Source of the DNA: Neostapfia colusana | Taxonomy: Eukaryota > Streptophyta > Magnoliopsida > Poales > Poaceae | Assembly (NCBI GenBank): GCA_030760725.1 | Contig: JASWHV010000009.1 | Location: 110,061,854-110,125,853 of the forward strand | Direction: 5' to 3' | Length of the DNA: 64,000 nucleotides | In this document: positions 1 to 9,619 of the stretch, in pieces | Layout of the letters: each line of letters opens with the position of its first letter | Position numbering within the stretch: the stretch's first letter is position 1 | Made by a program: the position numbers and the translations under genes | Notes under the pieces: generated by a model | What the model saw: only the letters and a program-made list of their open reading frames with translations | Database searches by the model: none | Told to the model about the DNA's origin: nothing

Positions 1-316
1 GCTATGTTGAGCTTTTTATTTATGTTTCATAGCCAATCGTCGGCTGCTAACGGGTCCTCATTGGTACCATCGAAGACTAGGACCTGAGCCTCATGAATTC
101 GGACATCTTGGGTGGAGGTGGTACTTCTTGGCCTTGTGGCCTTTGCAACCCTTGGAATATGGTTTGCGGTAATTGTGTCTGCAAAGCCATTGCATCGGCC
201 AATGTTGCGGGTGGAGGTGGTGACATCACCTCTCCTTCAGAGGTCATGCGATCCTCCTGGTTTACTTCTCCAGTTCTTTCTTGGAGGTCACTTACTCCGT
301 CCATATCATTGACCAC
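1..316 (-). pseudogene. Gypsy-type gag, N-terminal fragment (runs off the window)
   Basis: On the minus strand a reading frame opens at 316 and encodes a Gag N-terminus: an acidic start, a proline run, an ADAMALQTQL stretch and a KMSEFMRLR stretch. In Ty3/gypsy Gags of grasses this kind of sequence precedes the Retrotrans_gag domain. The frame stops at 77-79. Shifting frame by one base there lets the usual FDG...EDP...ADDWL block continue towards base 1, where a tryptophan codon has become TGA. This copy therefore has a frameshift and a stop within its first 110 codons. The rest of Gag and all of Pol would lie left of the window. The family call comes from motif resemblance; the decay is read directly. 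Confidence 0.7.
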
Positions 317-566
317 TGCTACTGTTGCTCGTGGAGTGCTACCATGGCGACCAACGGTTCTTCCTCTAGGGGTTGTTCTGCTCCTAAGAGCACATTCATA
401 TCATACTGGGTGTGGTCCTCTCGTGCCTGCGTGGTTCGTTCACGACGAGCTCGTACGTTGGCAGATCTTTGAAGGACCTTACTATGGATTGTAGTTTTTT
501 TAGTTTGGTTTTTTTATGTTTGTATGTTCCGTATTATTACTATCATCATCATCATCATCATCGTCG

Positions 567-601
<35 letters not shown>

Positions 602-602
602 G

Positions 603-667
<65 letters not shown>

Positions 668-1424
668 CGTGTATATGATTTGAATTTTATGTTGTATATA
701 TACACCTCCTATTTGTAGGTGGGTTTTATTTGATATTCATATAGGTATACGTGTGTATATACATACACGTAACTAACATGTATTTATTTTATTAAGCACA
801 CAACATATTTCTTCCATTTGGTTATTTGGTCTGTATTTGAGTTAGATCACACAAGTTGACACTCAATTTCAAAGCCAAATAAAATTGACAAATCACACCA
901 ATCGTCGCTAGATTACAAACTCCTATATACTGTATTTCCCTAGCGCATTACTCGTGACTTACTCTAGCTTATGACACAGGCTACTCTACATAGGGAGCTA
1001 TGGCTACACTAACATCTTATGGCCACGGCTAGGGTACGGGAGGGTCGGCGTAGGTCGTTCGTGCTATCACTCTTAGTAGGGGTTAATGACGTCATTGAGT
1101 AGCTTCTGATAGTTGTAGCCGTACTCCTTTTTGTTGGTCCGACAATGGTTCGGTGTGGTTAAATCCTTCAGCAAGGATTCATGTATGTGTCATGGAAGTC
1201 AAGTTGTGGGGATACAATCGACAACCATTAGTGTGGGTCATCCATATCCTAGGATAGGTTCAGAGGGTACTAGTGATCAAGGTAGGCTAATGGAGTTCTT
1301 TAATGAGATAAGAGAGCCGAAACATAGAGAAAAGGGAGACCTTTCGCAAATGGTCTTGTATTTTGCAAAATAGGCATCTAAAGGGGTGGGGTAACTCTAA
1401 GGTTTCGTCCTACAGCCAAGTACG
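317..1424 (-). other. Untranslated leader of the left gypsy element
   Basis: This is the non-coding stretch between the primer-binding site and the gag start of the minus-strand element. No credible ORF was seen. It contains the trinucleotide microsatellite at 541-665 and AT-rich sequence up to about 960. Confidence 0.55.
541..665. repeat. Compound trinucleotide microsatellite (ATC)n-(ATT)n
   Basis: About 20 ATC/CAT triplets, interrupted by two CGT units, run directly into about 19 ATT triplets. The junction is near 606. Poly-His, poly-Ile and poly-Tyr frames over this tract are artefacts of the repeat. Confidence 0.95.
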
Positions 1425-1436
1425 GCTCTGATACCA
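1425..1436 (-). other. Primer-binding site (initiator Met tRNA type)
   Basis: The minus strand reads TGGTATCAGAGC, the complement of the 3' end of plant initiator Met tRNA. It lies three bases inside the LTR edge at 1440, which fixes the element's orientation (minus) and identifies the adjacent LTR as the 5' LTR. Confidence 0.88.
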
Positions 1437-1439
1437 CTC

Positions 1440-4080
1440 TGTGGGGACCCACCTCTTTTGGGGCCCACTTGTGCATCCCGTACCAATCCCTGGATCAGTA
1501 GTTGGTACACACAACAGAACGTATCGAGGTCTATACCTTAAATATTCCCAACAGGACCTTAATGGTCTTACAAGGAAGTCTTAGGTTACAATCCATGGGC
1601 CTCGCAGGCCACTGAAAACCGAAATTCAAAGCCGAACTACAGCGGAATGGGCAAAACCAAACCCTCAGGCAGCCTTGGGCGCAGGACTAGACCTACTCGT
1701 CATTGAATCACGCTTCGTATTCTTCTTCACATTCTTTCCCTACATCTGAGGGTTGTGAAGAAGGCAAGAGTGAGTACGGAAGGTACTCAGCAAGCCCTAA
1801 CACTACTCAAGGAGATGTGGTTCATGCAAGGAGGTCGTAGCAAGGCAGGGCTATACGGCTTAGAGTTGCCGAAAAGCATTTATGCAGGGTTGCTTTTGAA
1901 AGAAAGTTTTACAAAGCAAAAGGAAGTGACCGTATCCTGATTTTAGTTGGTGGGACCTAGGGGAGTTGAACTCCATCCCACCAGTTCCCTAAGTTTTAAT
2001 CGAACGCTTGAGCCCCACGACTTTACTAGTTCCGGCACACAGCCGTAATATCCAAAACACGGCAAACACTACAACTCAACTACATCAAAGAAACATGCTA
2101 ATACTAATCAACAAGAGCTCGAAACATAGTGTGTCAAGACCGTGACAATGGTTATCCGGATTTTACACTCTGCAGAGGTTGTACACTTTACCCACATGTC
2201 AACCTCTCCTAGCAAGGAAGTAGCGTAACGTTTGCCTCATCTTCCCCGAGTAACCCCAAAATCACACATCAGGATGCACCCAGGGGCTATTCGGGCAATT
2301 ACTCTCCCAGCCGAACCACAGGTAATGACTCCCCCCGTGTCTTTTCCTGGTCCTTCATGCCCAATTGGCCGCCAGGTGGCTCATGTGGAAGTCACCAAGA
2401 AGGTAGAGGGAGTCCTACCCACACAGGTTCTGTGGTTGTACGAAATCACTATGACGAGGTCATATGAACCGGTCCTTGAGTTGGTGAGGCGGCTCCATCA
2501 AGGTCCGCAACAGGTGGACTACACCGAAGCACGCACTACACATTCACCAAATCCCGCCTCAACCATTCTCTTTTTCCCACTTCACCCCACACAAGTTGTA
2601 TAACAAAAATTCCCAACCCACTTCCTAACTCACACCACCAAGACTCCTTTCAACACTTTTTGCAAATCTAATGATTAATTGTAGTGAGTCGCGATGCGAA
2701 CATCGCGAGAGTTCCTAAGCATTCTACTTTCAAGGGATTACACACGTCATCACGTTATAGTTTGACAACGGGGCCTTAGGGCATCTAGGAAGAGTCGACA
2801 AGGTCAAGGAGGGGTTCGTGGCACTTCACATGTCAAGCATGTGGCTATCACCTAGCAAGTACTCTGTCCTTGGATGACGAGAGGCAGTATGCTACTTGCT
2901 AGTGTAATGGCTAGCCGACGTCATCGAGCTAGGTTAACTGAGGAGCAAGTAACTACCGTCAAGTCATCGTGTCGGCCAGACTACTCACATGGAGAAGCTA
3001 CCACTAGTCAAGCGGGTCTTAGCTACCACAACATTTTAAAAGTAATCACAAAAAACATGTATACTAAAACAGGCTATCAGGGCAATTTTGTAAATTCATA
3101 GGAGCAATCATGATCAAGGGGGTTAGAGCTTGCCTTCACAGGCTTTCATAAATTACTCGTAGTCCGGGTCTTCAAGTTCCTCATCGGATTCCTCGTTTGC
3201 TATAATACGTAATTCGCGCGATTCAGCATTGAACCCAAAAGACCTTCAAGAAATCCAAACAAAACCTTAGTAGTGTGGTTATGGGGAGTCCTATAAAAAT
3301 TTTGGTATAAGGTATATTTTACTTGCGGCTTGATTGGGGGATTTCGTCGCTTGGGTAGTAAAGCACAAGTTTACCCCAGATTCCCGAGCTACTAGATGGG
3401 TTAATACCAGATTTAGGGACTTCTCTAAGGTTTATTTGCGTCGTGTCTGTTCGCCACTCTACTCTAATAGTACATTCCTATTTTGAAATTTTCTTGAAAT
3501 TTCTTCTATACTTCGAAATGAATTTTACAAATTTTCTGTGTGCATCAGGGGTATCCCTAGTAATTTCCTTGCGTGTACAGAGGCTGACAAGTGTGCCAGA
3601 GGGTCCAACGTAGCGCTTGTATCTCTAGTGTACGTGGACCAAGTCTACAGAGCTTATTCCCACTTGTCCTTGCGGACATGAGTGTGGGGTTAGCAATGTG
3701 GCAGCTGACTGGGCTGCCATATGGGTCAGGTTTCCGAGGTGGCTAATGACCGGCCTGCCACCTAAGATAGATGCTTAGGTGGCTGCCACGTGTTCGTCTT
3801 TGCTGACAGGGTGATAGCTTGGATGCCATGTGTTCTAAACTGCTTATATGTCATGCCACGCGTTCACTACGTGTGTGCCACATGGGCGTTACCTAGACCG
3901 GGATGTACGAGGCGGCTGCCACACGTGTGCCTTTGCTGAGGTGGTGCTGAACTTGCTACCATGCATGTGTGTCTGTCTACGTGTCATGCCACGTGGCACC
4001 AAGTGTGAACCAAGCTGGCTAGGGGGGGGTCCTCAGGTTACTGTTCTGTGCACCCGTTGGAGAAGATGAACGAGCCCTTT
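1440..4080 (-). repeat. 5' LTR of the left gypsy element (outer edge approximate)
   Basis: The inner edge is clear: plus-strand TGTGGGGACCCACC, so the LTR ends GGTGGGTCCCCACA on its own strand, right beside the primer-binding site. The outer edge is not fixed because the second LTR is outside the window. I place it near 4080, just before peptidase-like exons begin. ORFs inside the LTR (for example 1755-1940 and 2232-2603) match nothing I recognise and are probably chance. Confidence 0.55.
3700..4030. repeat. Degenerate direct repeats rich in CCACGTG/CCACACGTG
   Basis: Units resembling GGCTGCCACGTGTTCGTC recur at irregular spacing (near 3780, 3850 and 3915, and a weaker one near 3990), each with a G-box-like CACGTG, CACGCG or ACACGTGT core. 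They lie at the outer, U3 end of the left LTR. Confidence 0.5.
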
Positions 4081-4237
4081 CCTTGAAGATCTGCGGAGCC
4101 TTTTCTATCGAGGCATGCTCGAAATCAACCTACTACTCGTCCGGTGCTTGTAAGTGCCTCTAATATTTTGTATTTGCTTTTCTTACTACACGCATACACA
4201 TGTCATGAGATTATAACAATTCCGTACTTATTCAATA

Positions 4238-5246
4238 GGATGCAATACATGGATAATAAAAATTTGAAGTCCAAGGTAGGTATTCTTGACCCTACAGTGA
4301 TTGCAAAGTCGAATTTCGACTTCCAGATGCAACAGGACTTAGAACAGTATAAGTGCATAACAAAAAAACAATTTGAAAAATTAATTGCAAGCCAAAAGAG
4401 GGATAAAGAGACAAAAGTTGCAGCCTACATAGGTCATGCCATGTTTAACTTTGTCAGAGATGGTAAGTACCTCGTAAAAGCTCCGTACCACTTCGAGTAA
4501 GTTTGACACATGGCATGAAAATAGAAATTATTGCTAATTTTAACTTAATATGTGTGTTTGTACGTGTGTAGTAAACACTACATAATGATCTTCATCAAGC
4601 CAACGGAGGGTTTGACAACGGTCTTGGATTCAACCGATTACTCACAAGATACTTTCAAATATTTTCTTGACATTTTGAGAAAGTACGGTTATTCGATACT
4701 TTTAATATACACGCATTATATGATATTCTTTGTATGACAGCGCTTGGCGGTTTTACGCGAAAAAACTTGACGATCAGAGACCTGGTAATAAGGATGCATT
4801 GCATATATCAACATATTATCCTTGTCAAAAGTAGCCTTCTGAGAGCCTCTTATGCGGGTATTATGTATGTGAGCATTTTCGGACCGCCTGCGAATATAGA
4901 GTGAATCTTGAGAATGTAAGTTATCCTTAATGTCAATATTGTGTTTTCCTTACTTTTGAGTTTCATTTTCATTGTAACTAGCGTGTTTTAATACTATTAT
5001 GTTATTGTTGTCACCAACACATTCTAAACCTTGTTATGTGTTTCATTGCAACACACGAACAATGTGGACAAAGAATGGTCAGTTTCTAGAGATATGCCTG
5101 GTGGAGGAGCCGAGAAGATTGCAGATGAATTGTGTACCTTCATGCATCGCAAAATTTTCCACTGGAAAGGGCAGTTCTTCGATGACGTAGGTGTAGTAGT
5201 TGATGTGCTAGAACTTTGCCAGTATACTGATCAATTTGGTATATGA
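4238..5246 (+). pseudogene. Ulp1-like (C48-type) cysteine peptidase of a CACTA element, broken
   Basis: Exons with plausible GT-AG borders can be followed: 4238-4496, 4572-4689, 4740-4915 and a last part ending at the stop at 5246 (its acceptor, somewhere after 5000, is unclear). The translation shows the order expected of Ulp1/SENP-type peptidases: IGHAMF, then His in KHYIMIFIKP, Asp in TVLDS, Gln in YYPCQ, and the Cys in LLCGYYVCE. The C-terminal ADELCTFMHRK...KGQFFD block also fits the family found in plant CACTA and Mutator-like elements. A TAG at 4832-4834, two codons after the Gln, breaks the catalytic domain. These proteins cleave SUMO-like substrates in their cellular relatives; the role in transposons is unknown. 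Upstream exons are not identifiable. Confidence 0.72.
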
Positions 5247-5399
5247 ATTGAGATGTATTGTACTTACATATATGTATATGAGATGACTTTTGGTGATATT
5301 ATGTTGATGATACTTGTCAGAATATATTGTTTCTACTGTGTGTGAATGTGCATATAAAATTGACCTGGAATAACAGCATGTAGTACCTAACAAACCACA

Positions 5400-5968
5400 T
5401 GTGATAATATAATTTCACAGGCTAAGTAAAGAACCGTCTGCGATAATAGAGTTACACGGGCGGCTAATCTTGCGTTACAAACCGCCTGTGATAGAGATTC
5501 TTCACAGGCGGCTAGTCGTAGGTAAAGAACCGCCTACGATAATAGAGTTACACAGGCGGATACTTTTTACGTTACAAACCGTCTGTGATAAAGAGTCTTC
5601 ACAGGCGTCTAGTCGTAGGTATAGAACCGCCTATGATGATAGAGTTACACAGGCGGATGCTCTTTACGTTACGAACCGTCTGTAATAAAGATTCTTCACA
5701 GGCGGCTAGTAGTAGGTATTGAACCGCCTGTGATAATGAAGTTATCATAGGCGGATACTCTTACGTTACAAACTGTCTCTGATAAAGAGTCTTCAGAGGC
5801 GACTAGTTGTAGGTATAGAACCGCTTGTGATAAACTTTTTCACAGACGGTTTAAGTTTCCACCTATGAAAATTGTTGATTATCACATGCTTTTCGTTTCA
5901 GCCGGTTTTGATAATCATGTGTGATAATACGTTTAGAGCCGTCTGAGATGAAGCTTGTTGTAGTAGTG
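5400..5968. repeat. CACTA subterminal repeats and right terminus
   Basis: A short motif around CACAGGCGG, and its reverse AACCGCCTGTGATA, recurs about every 30-45 bases in both orientations. In CACTA elements such arrays are the binding region for the accessory transposition protein. The array ends at the terminus TAGTAGTG (5961-5968). The following three bases are AGT. Confidence 0.8.
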
Positions 5969-6559
5969 AGTGGTCAGCCCAGGCTTCGCCCGAGTAAGGC
6001 CTGCCTAGTTGGTCCGGCTAAACCATCGTGTATGACAGTATGAGTGCTAATACTGGCGCAGGAACAGTCTATAAGATAGACATAAGTGGATTTTGTACCA
6101 GCAAGCTAATAATACTTCATATACAAAAGCAAGTGACTAATAACAACTAGGCTAGGTTTACTTTCATGTGTGCATATGGATTTTAATTTAATTTAGTCCA
6201 AATTATAAACAGCCTCGAGCACGGTACACACCAAAACTCTGGTGCCTTGCAATTAACTGGGAGGAGCTCGTTGATGCGATGAAGTTCCTGGACATGGTGT
6301 GCATGGCAAACATCTTATGCAGGGACAGGAGCATCTCTTCTTCTTCTGGGGCCCTTGGAATTGGTGCGGTAGCAGCTTAGTTATCGAACTTACTGAACCA
6401 GATTTAGATATCTTTAAACCAGGGATTATATTGGTCTGGATACTCGAGTATTTATTGAAGTGTACTCAAGTATTCTCAAACCATATCCAAGGATATCAAA
6501 ACACAAGACTAGGATATCTAAAAGGGGGCATAAATTCTGAGGATCCCAAGGTGCTGTCC
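5969..6559. other. Non-transposon island, upstream region of the peptide gene
   Basis: No transposon hallmark was seen between the CACTA end and the peptide gene. The stretch is mixed AT-rich sequence and probably includes the promoter of the gene at 6680. An in-frame upstream extension from 6299 exists but carries no signal and lies mostly upstream of the TATA box. Confidence 0.5.
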
Positions 6560-6566
6560 TATATAA
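6560..6566 (+). promoter_or_regulatory. TATA box of the secreted peptide gene
   Basis: TATATAA sits 114 bp upstream of the ATG, in the context TCCTATATAATTAAGC. Transcription would be expected to start near 6590-6600, giving a 5' UTR of about 85 bases. Confidence 0.6.
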
Positions 6567-6679
6567 TTAAGCACCTACACGCACAGGAACAGACTTGCTT
6601 GCAGTACAATCACGAGAGACCCACACCTCCACCCCACGGCAGCAGAAAAGGATCGGAAAGAGTAGCAACAATCTTCAGC

Positions 6680-7155
6680 ATGGCTGCTCCGGTGAAGATG
6701 GTCTATTTTGGGAGGGTTGCGTACCTGACAGCTCTTCTGTTCTTGGTTCTGGCGATCATGTCTTGGACATCCCCATCCTGCCAAGCTTCGTCTTGTAGAG
6801 AGACTGCTACTTTTACTTGTTCTTTTCCTCGTATTATTACTTGTTGATTAGACGACATGCATGTCCAGATTAATCAGCTGAAAACATTGTTTTCTTGTTT
6901 TGCACTGCACGTGTGTACGTAGGCATCGGATTTAGCTGTCGTCGGAGCAAGAAGTCGCCACCAGCGCCACGAAGACCGAAACCGCCACCACCGCCACGAA
7001 GACCGGAACTGCCGCCGCCTCGGAGACCGTGCTTCCCGCCCTACTCTTGGGAACATTGCAATGATAGGGACTGCGGCTATACCTGCGCTGAACACGGCCA
7101 CGGGAGAATAGGCCACTGCAGAAACATGGTCTATCCGATGTGCTGCTGCTGGTAA
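6680..7155 (+). CDS. Small secreted proline-rich, cysteine-rich peptide (two exons, defensin-like spacing)
   Basis: Exon 1 (6680-6794) and exon 2 (6923-7155) join in frame across a 128-bp GT-AG intron. The 115-residue product starts with a secretory signal: K6 followed by a hydrophobic core at about residues 13-28, with likely cleavage near A36. A basic proline-rich hinge follows (about 45-74, repeated PRRP). The C-terminal domain has Cys 75, 84, 89, 93, 104, 112, 113 and 114, plus Cys 39 and 44 before the hinge. The C-x4-C-x3-C-x10-C-x7-CCC spacing resembles the CxxxC...CxC layout of defensin-like (CSalpha-beta) peptides, but I do not recognise a named family. The ATG was chosen because it opens the signal peptide 114 bp below a TATA box; Met7 is an alternative. 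An AATAAA lies 54 bp after the stop. An extracellular role, for example defence or signalling, is inference. It is intact, unlike nearly everything around it. Confidence 0.7.
6795..6922 (+). other. Intron of the secreted peptide gene
   Basis: The donor is TCTT|GTAGAG and the acceptor ACGTAG|GCATCG. The exon 1 frame ends after one base of a codon and the exon 2 frame needs exactly one, giving TGC (Cys39). The nearby GT at 6790 would break the frame. Without splicing, translation would stop at 6845-6847. Confidence 0.65.
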
Positions 7156-7208
7156 GAACTCGGCCTGGGGTGGCGTATATATTGCATCCATTTGTATGAT
7201 GCAGATTA

Positions 7209-7214
7209 AATAAA
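7209..7214 (+). terminator. Poly(A) signal of the peptide gene
   Basis: AATAAA lies 54 bp downstream of the TAA stop in an AT-rich context, as expected for a plant mRNA 3' end. Confidence 0.5.
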
Positions 7215-7463
7215 ATCCTGATTCTTCTTCCTGTGTTACCAACAAGTGCCTGTCCAGGGCGTTTGTTTCTTACTCTAAGCAAGTCACATTATAAATGTTC
7301 CTATGAAGTTAATAATCATGGGATATAACACTATGAAAGAAGTCAATAAATTTAAGAAAAGGGCTCTCTATAATTTAATGAAACATATCCCAACGCAGTC
7401 TGGCTGTTTTGCCTGATCCAAAATCTCCAAGAATAGACCTTCTAAATCACTGTTAAAAAGTAA

Positions 7464-7999
7464 GGGGCATTTGCGAAACTGACCTTGTTTTAAATTCTAA
7501 CTGCACGTTTGACCTTTTTTTAGGGTTTGTGCATATGACCCTATTTTTAAAAGTGAACAAATGGATTGACCCTTTTCCGTCTAAACTATTTAACGGTGTT
7601 AAGTTCATGGCAAAAAGACATCTTTACCCTTGCATCGTTGCCCCTACTTTTTAGTGAAATATTTATGTATGACCCTACATTATACACCAATATTTCAACA
7701 TATCCATATTATTATAGAAAAATTTCAGAAACAGTTTAAACACATACTATTTGTGTACATAGGGGTATTTTGGTTTTTTTCTACAATTTCCTTATTTTTT
7801 TAAAAAAAGGGTGTACCCAGTGGGGTCTGAGGATTTCCTTATTTTTTATTAATCCAAATTAGATGGAGCTAACATAAGGTTAAAACAGGGTCAAATGGTG
7901 GCTTCAACTTTAAAAACCAGGGTCAAATGTGCAAACCCTAAAAAGGAGGGTCAAAAATACAATTGGATTTTAAAATAGGGTCGGGAGAGCAATTGTCCC
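7464..7999. mobile_element. Non-autonomous Mutator-like element (MITE) with 9-bp target duplication
   Basis: The element is flanked by identical 9-mers AAAAAGTAA at 7455-7463 and 8000-8008. Its ends form inverted repeats of about 95 bp: the left starts GGGGCATTTGC and the reverse complement of the right starts GGGACAATTGC. Both share blocks such as TTTTAGGGTTTG and TGACCCT in the same order. It encodes nothing. A 9-bp duplication with long inverted repeats is the hallmark of Mutator-like elements. It lies about 250 bp downstream of the peptide gene's poly(A) signal. Confidence 0.85.
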
Positions 8000-8312
8000 A
8001 AAAAGTAATGAGATATTAGGACCTAAGTTCTAGACTAACTTAAGGACCAACTACTAAGTATCAATAAGGACGCCATACCTTCATTAGGGCTATAAAAATG
8101 TAATCGTCCACGCCGTGGATGATTTGTCCAGGTGGACAAGTAATCGTCCATGTCGTGGACGATTTGTCCATGTGAATGAGAGATATCATCCACGGCGTGG
8201 ACGATACGGTGACTACTTTTACAAAAAATTGCAAGATTCTAATATTAAATAATTTAAAAATCATGTTAAAATAAAAAAATTCTAGAGCCTCACGAGGAGG
8301 CGGGCTTCCCGT
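8000..8312. other. Island between the MITE and the second CACTA end
   Basis: No coding signal was seen. This stretch contains the right copy of the MITE target duplication (8000-8008) and the three-palindrome cluster listed separately. Confidence 0.5.
8103..8205. repeat. Three copies of a 21-bp near-perfect palindrome
   Basis: ATCGTCCACGCCGTGGATGAT (8103-8123, 21 bp; core GTCCACGCCGTGGA) recurs with few changes at 8143-8163 and 8185-8205. A second palindrome, TTGTCCAGGTGGACAA, lies between the first two (8124-8139). Each copy could form a hairpin or bind a dimeric protein. Confidence 0.75.
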
Positions 8313-8937
8313 CACTACTACAACAAACTTCATCTCAAGAGGCTCTAAACGTATTATTACACGCAGTTTTTAAAACCGCCTGAAACGAAGAGCATGTGAT
8401 AATTAGCAATTTTCACAGGCGGAAACTTGAACCGCCTGTAAAAAAAGCTATCACAGGCGGTCTTAACATTCATGAATCCGCTTGTGAAGACTGTTTATCA
8501 CAGGCAGTTTGTAACGTAAGAGTATCTGCCTGTGATAACTCCATTATCGCAGGCGGTTCTATACCTACGACTAGCCGCCTATGAAGAATCTTTATCAGAG
8601 GTGGTTTGTAACGTAAAGAGTATCCACGTGTGATAACTCCATTATCACAGGCGGTTCTTTACATATGACTAGCCTCCTGTGAAAAATCTTTATCACAGGT
8701 AGTTTATAACGTAAAGAGTATCCGCGTGTGATAACTCCATTATCGCAGGCGATTCTTTACCTACGACTGTCTTCTTGAGAAGATGCACGTAGTTGTTTCT
8801 GGAAAGCAAAATATTGTTGGTGTTGAGAATATGGGAGATAATGGAGAGGAATATAATCAATATGAAGATATGCACCTTTTCACCGATCCAGACAACATCA
8901 AGCGCGTAGAAAGAAGCATTAAAAAGGATTTTTTAAG
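8313..8937 (+). mobile_element. 5' end of a second CACTA element of the same family, 'CACTA G'
   Basis: It begins CACTACTACAACAAACTTC at 8313 and matches the reverse complement of the CACTA F end. Inverted subterminal repeats (TATCACAGGCGG and similar) run from about 8395 to 8765. The element is cut near 8938 where an LTR-like sequence begins; its 3' end is not in the window as far as I can tell. The three bases before it are CGT, so CACTA F (followed by AGT) and G are not two halves flanked by one duplication. Confidence 0.75.
8783..8937 (+). pseudogene. Fragment of a CACTA-internal reading frame, unrecognised
   Basis: An open frame starts at 8783, just inside the subterminal repeats, and encodes about 50 mostly acidic and polar residues (MGDNGEEYNQYEDMHLF, then a basic patch) before it enters the LTR-like sequence. 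Codon-like composition and position suggest the start of an element gene. I cannot assign a domain. Confidence 0.3.
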
Positions 8938-9225
8938 TGTTTCCTGCGACACTTCCCCGGTCTGCCCTGGAGCAGCCCGCGAAGGTTCTTTTTTAGGAGG
9001 GGCTTAGTGGATTTGAGCTTCATAGCACAATGGCGAGATGAACACAAGGATTTACGTGGTTTGGACCGCCTGAGCATAATGCCCTACGTCCACAGAGTGT
9101 TGGTTGTTCTCTGTTGCTTGAGTTTGTGGGTGGCTCGAGCTCGCGAGCTTACAGTGGTGTTCTAGAATCGGAAATGGGAGTCAGGAGATGAGAATGTGAA
9201 TCCTTTTTCCCGTTAGCTGTCTGGT

Positions 9226-9235
9226 CCTTTTATAT
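9226..9235 (-). promoter_or_regulatory. TATA box of the minus-strand LTR
   Basis: The minus strand reads TATAAAAGG in the context CTTGATATAAAAGGACC, upstream of the putative R/U5 block. Confidence 0.55.
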
Positions 9236-9619
9236 CAAGGCCAGACAACCTTACAAGTGGGCCTAGGGCCTGACAGGCGGCCCCAGTATGGGCAACAACC
9301 TCTACCTCGGCTAGCACGCCCATCGCTAGTAGTAGCGTACTTGACGAAGCTATCGGGCGTGTCGCCTTGTCACATTGGCTTCCTTGAATGTTGTCTGACG
9401 AAGGCGGTAGGAATGCGTCTTGTCCCACGGTGCTGTATTGTGGCTCCGTCAGGGCGCCGCACTACTGGTCTCTGCTGCCAGGCACGCCTGTACCGGGGTA
9501 CGCTGGATTGGTTGCATGGGGAACATGCAAACCTTAAATGCGCGATAGGGCATCACACCTTCGTATTTACTCCTTGGCTATCTGCCCGTTGCTCATCGGC
9601 GCAACGTCCCGGTGGCTGG

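Larger units (their letters stand above)
4080..5968 (+). mobile_element. 3' part of a CACTA (En/Spm) element, 'CACTA F'
   Basis: This stretch holds a CACTA-associated peptidase remnant, then subterminal repeats, and ends in TTGTTGTAGTAGTG at 5968, the mirror of a CACTACTACAACAA terminus. The reverse complement of its last 50 or so bases matches the CACTA 5' end at 8313, so both ends belong to one family. The 5' half with the transposase is absent, either cut off by the gypsy LTR on the left or deleted. The left limit is approximate. Confidence 0.7.

Noticed and set aside
412..718. Poly-His, poly-Tyr and poly-Ile ORFs
   Set aside because: Translations of the ATC/ATT microsatellite.
5400..5930. 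Possible CRISPR-like array
   Set aside because: Repeats are short, in both orientations and next to a CACTA terminus; this is plant DNA and the pattern is a transposon subterminal array.
6299..6679. In-frame upstream extension of the secreted peptide ORF
   Set aside because: Mostly lies upstream of the TATA box and would place the signal peptide inside the protein; the ATG at 6680 fits better.
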